DNA of 64,000 bases from Lunularia cruciata (lineage: Eukaryota; Streptophyta; Marchantiopsida; Lunulariales; Lunulariaceae): the NCBI GenBank assembly GCA_948567375.1, contig OX419757.1, positions 69,378,001 through 69,442,000 of the forward strand, read 5' to 3'. The position numbers and the translations under genes were made by a program. The notes beneath the pieces are model-generated. The model was not told where the DNA came from. It made no database searches and saw only the letters and a list, made by a program, of their open reading frames with translations. Of the stretch, positions 63,807 through 64,000 are shown piece after piece (positions within the stretch are counted from its first letter, which is position 1; each line of letters begins with the position of its first letter).

Positions 63807-64000
63807 TGTGGTACCCACATTTTTCATTTTGGATGAGTTTTGAAGAAGAAGTGCCTTGTTGAAACCAAATTGAAACCAAATGGAGAAGAAATGAGAGGAA
63901 ATTTGTATTTTGATCAAGCCCAAGGAAGTCGACTTTGTGTCATATGAAGACAGACTCAGCTAGGATTGAAAGAGGGCAGACCCGAAGGAGGAATGGAAGT
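63807..64000 (+). mobile_element. B2: start of a second B-type LTR
   Basis: TGTGGTACCCACATTTTTCATTTTGG and the next 170 bp match, in reverse complement, 12014-11820 of the B 3' LTR (gagttttgaagaagaagtgcc.., ..ggactcagccaggattgaaagagg). Continues beyond the window. ATTGT at 63802-63806 would be the left target site. Confidence 0.88.

Overview
This window looks like the interior of a transposon graveyard in a large land-plant nuclear genome. No host gene, tRNA or rRNA was recognised. Nearly every base can be assigned to LTR retroelements inserted inside one another. The clade is inferred: Ty3/gypsy chromoviruses with initiator-Met-type primer sites, an element with the TGGCGAC..TGCTGGGGA primer site common in plant Tat/Ogre-type elements, and a gypsy element carrying a DNA cytosine methyltransferase all point to a streptophyte. 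A non-seed plant is my weak preference. Family letters A to G are mine.

Nesting, supported by target-site duplications (TSDs). (1) Positions 1-22723 are a minus-strand family-A unit (A1, left end outside the window). It holds A2 (1121-4886, TSD GACAT) and gypsy element G (minus, 5465-22520, TSD AGCAC). G holds A3 (minus, 8658-15321, TSD GATTT), which holds element B (minus, 10071-12944, TSD TTCTC), and also A4 (plus, 17783-21564, TSD TGAAT). (2) Positions 22724-23223 are a scrap of a methyltransferase-bearing gypsy element (C1), the host of A1 and of element D. (3) D runs from its LTR at 23224 to 63806. It is interrupted by an A tail fragment (26577-27179), by a huge minus-strand A unit (A-out, 27512-57085, TSD ATACA), by chromovirus F (57104-62746, TSD ATTGA) and by a second B-type LTR (63807 onward). 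(4) A-out holds A7, A8, A9 (31650-35429, TSD GTCAT/GTCGT), element E (37590-45382, TSD CCGG) and gypsy element C2 (46339-56131).

The main novelty candidate is family A. It is a 3.77-3.78 kb unit with TG..CA ends and 5-bp TSDs, whose ends match the LTRs of element B. B has a primer site, a polypurine tract and only 532 bp of internal sequence. The A units therefore look like solo LTRs that themselves carry an ORF of about 810 codons (basic N-terminal part, acidic middle, long coiled coil). A TATA box lies just upstream of the ORF and a second one downstream of it. Second is C2, a gypsy element with gag, protease, C5-cytosine methyltransferase, reverse transcriptase/RNase H, integrase and a C-terminal PHD finger. 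Third is F, a young chromovirus whose LTR has a dense array of perfect heat-shock-element modules before its TATA box. E is a very young gag-only element with 2.04 kb LTRs full of minisatellites.

Almost all coding regions are broken by nonsense changes that fit C-to-T (or G-to-A) decay and by small indels. The most intact ORFs are the E gag, the F gag and the F integrase-chromodomain.
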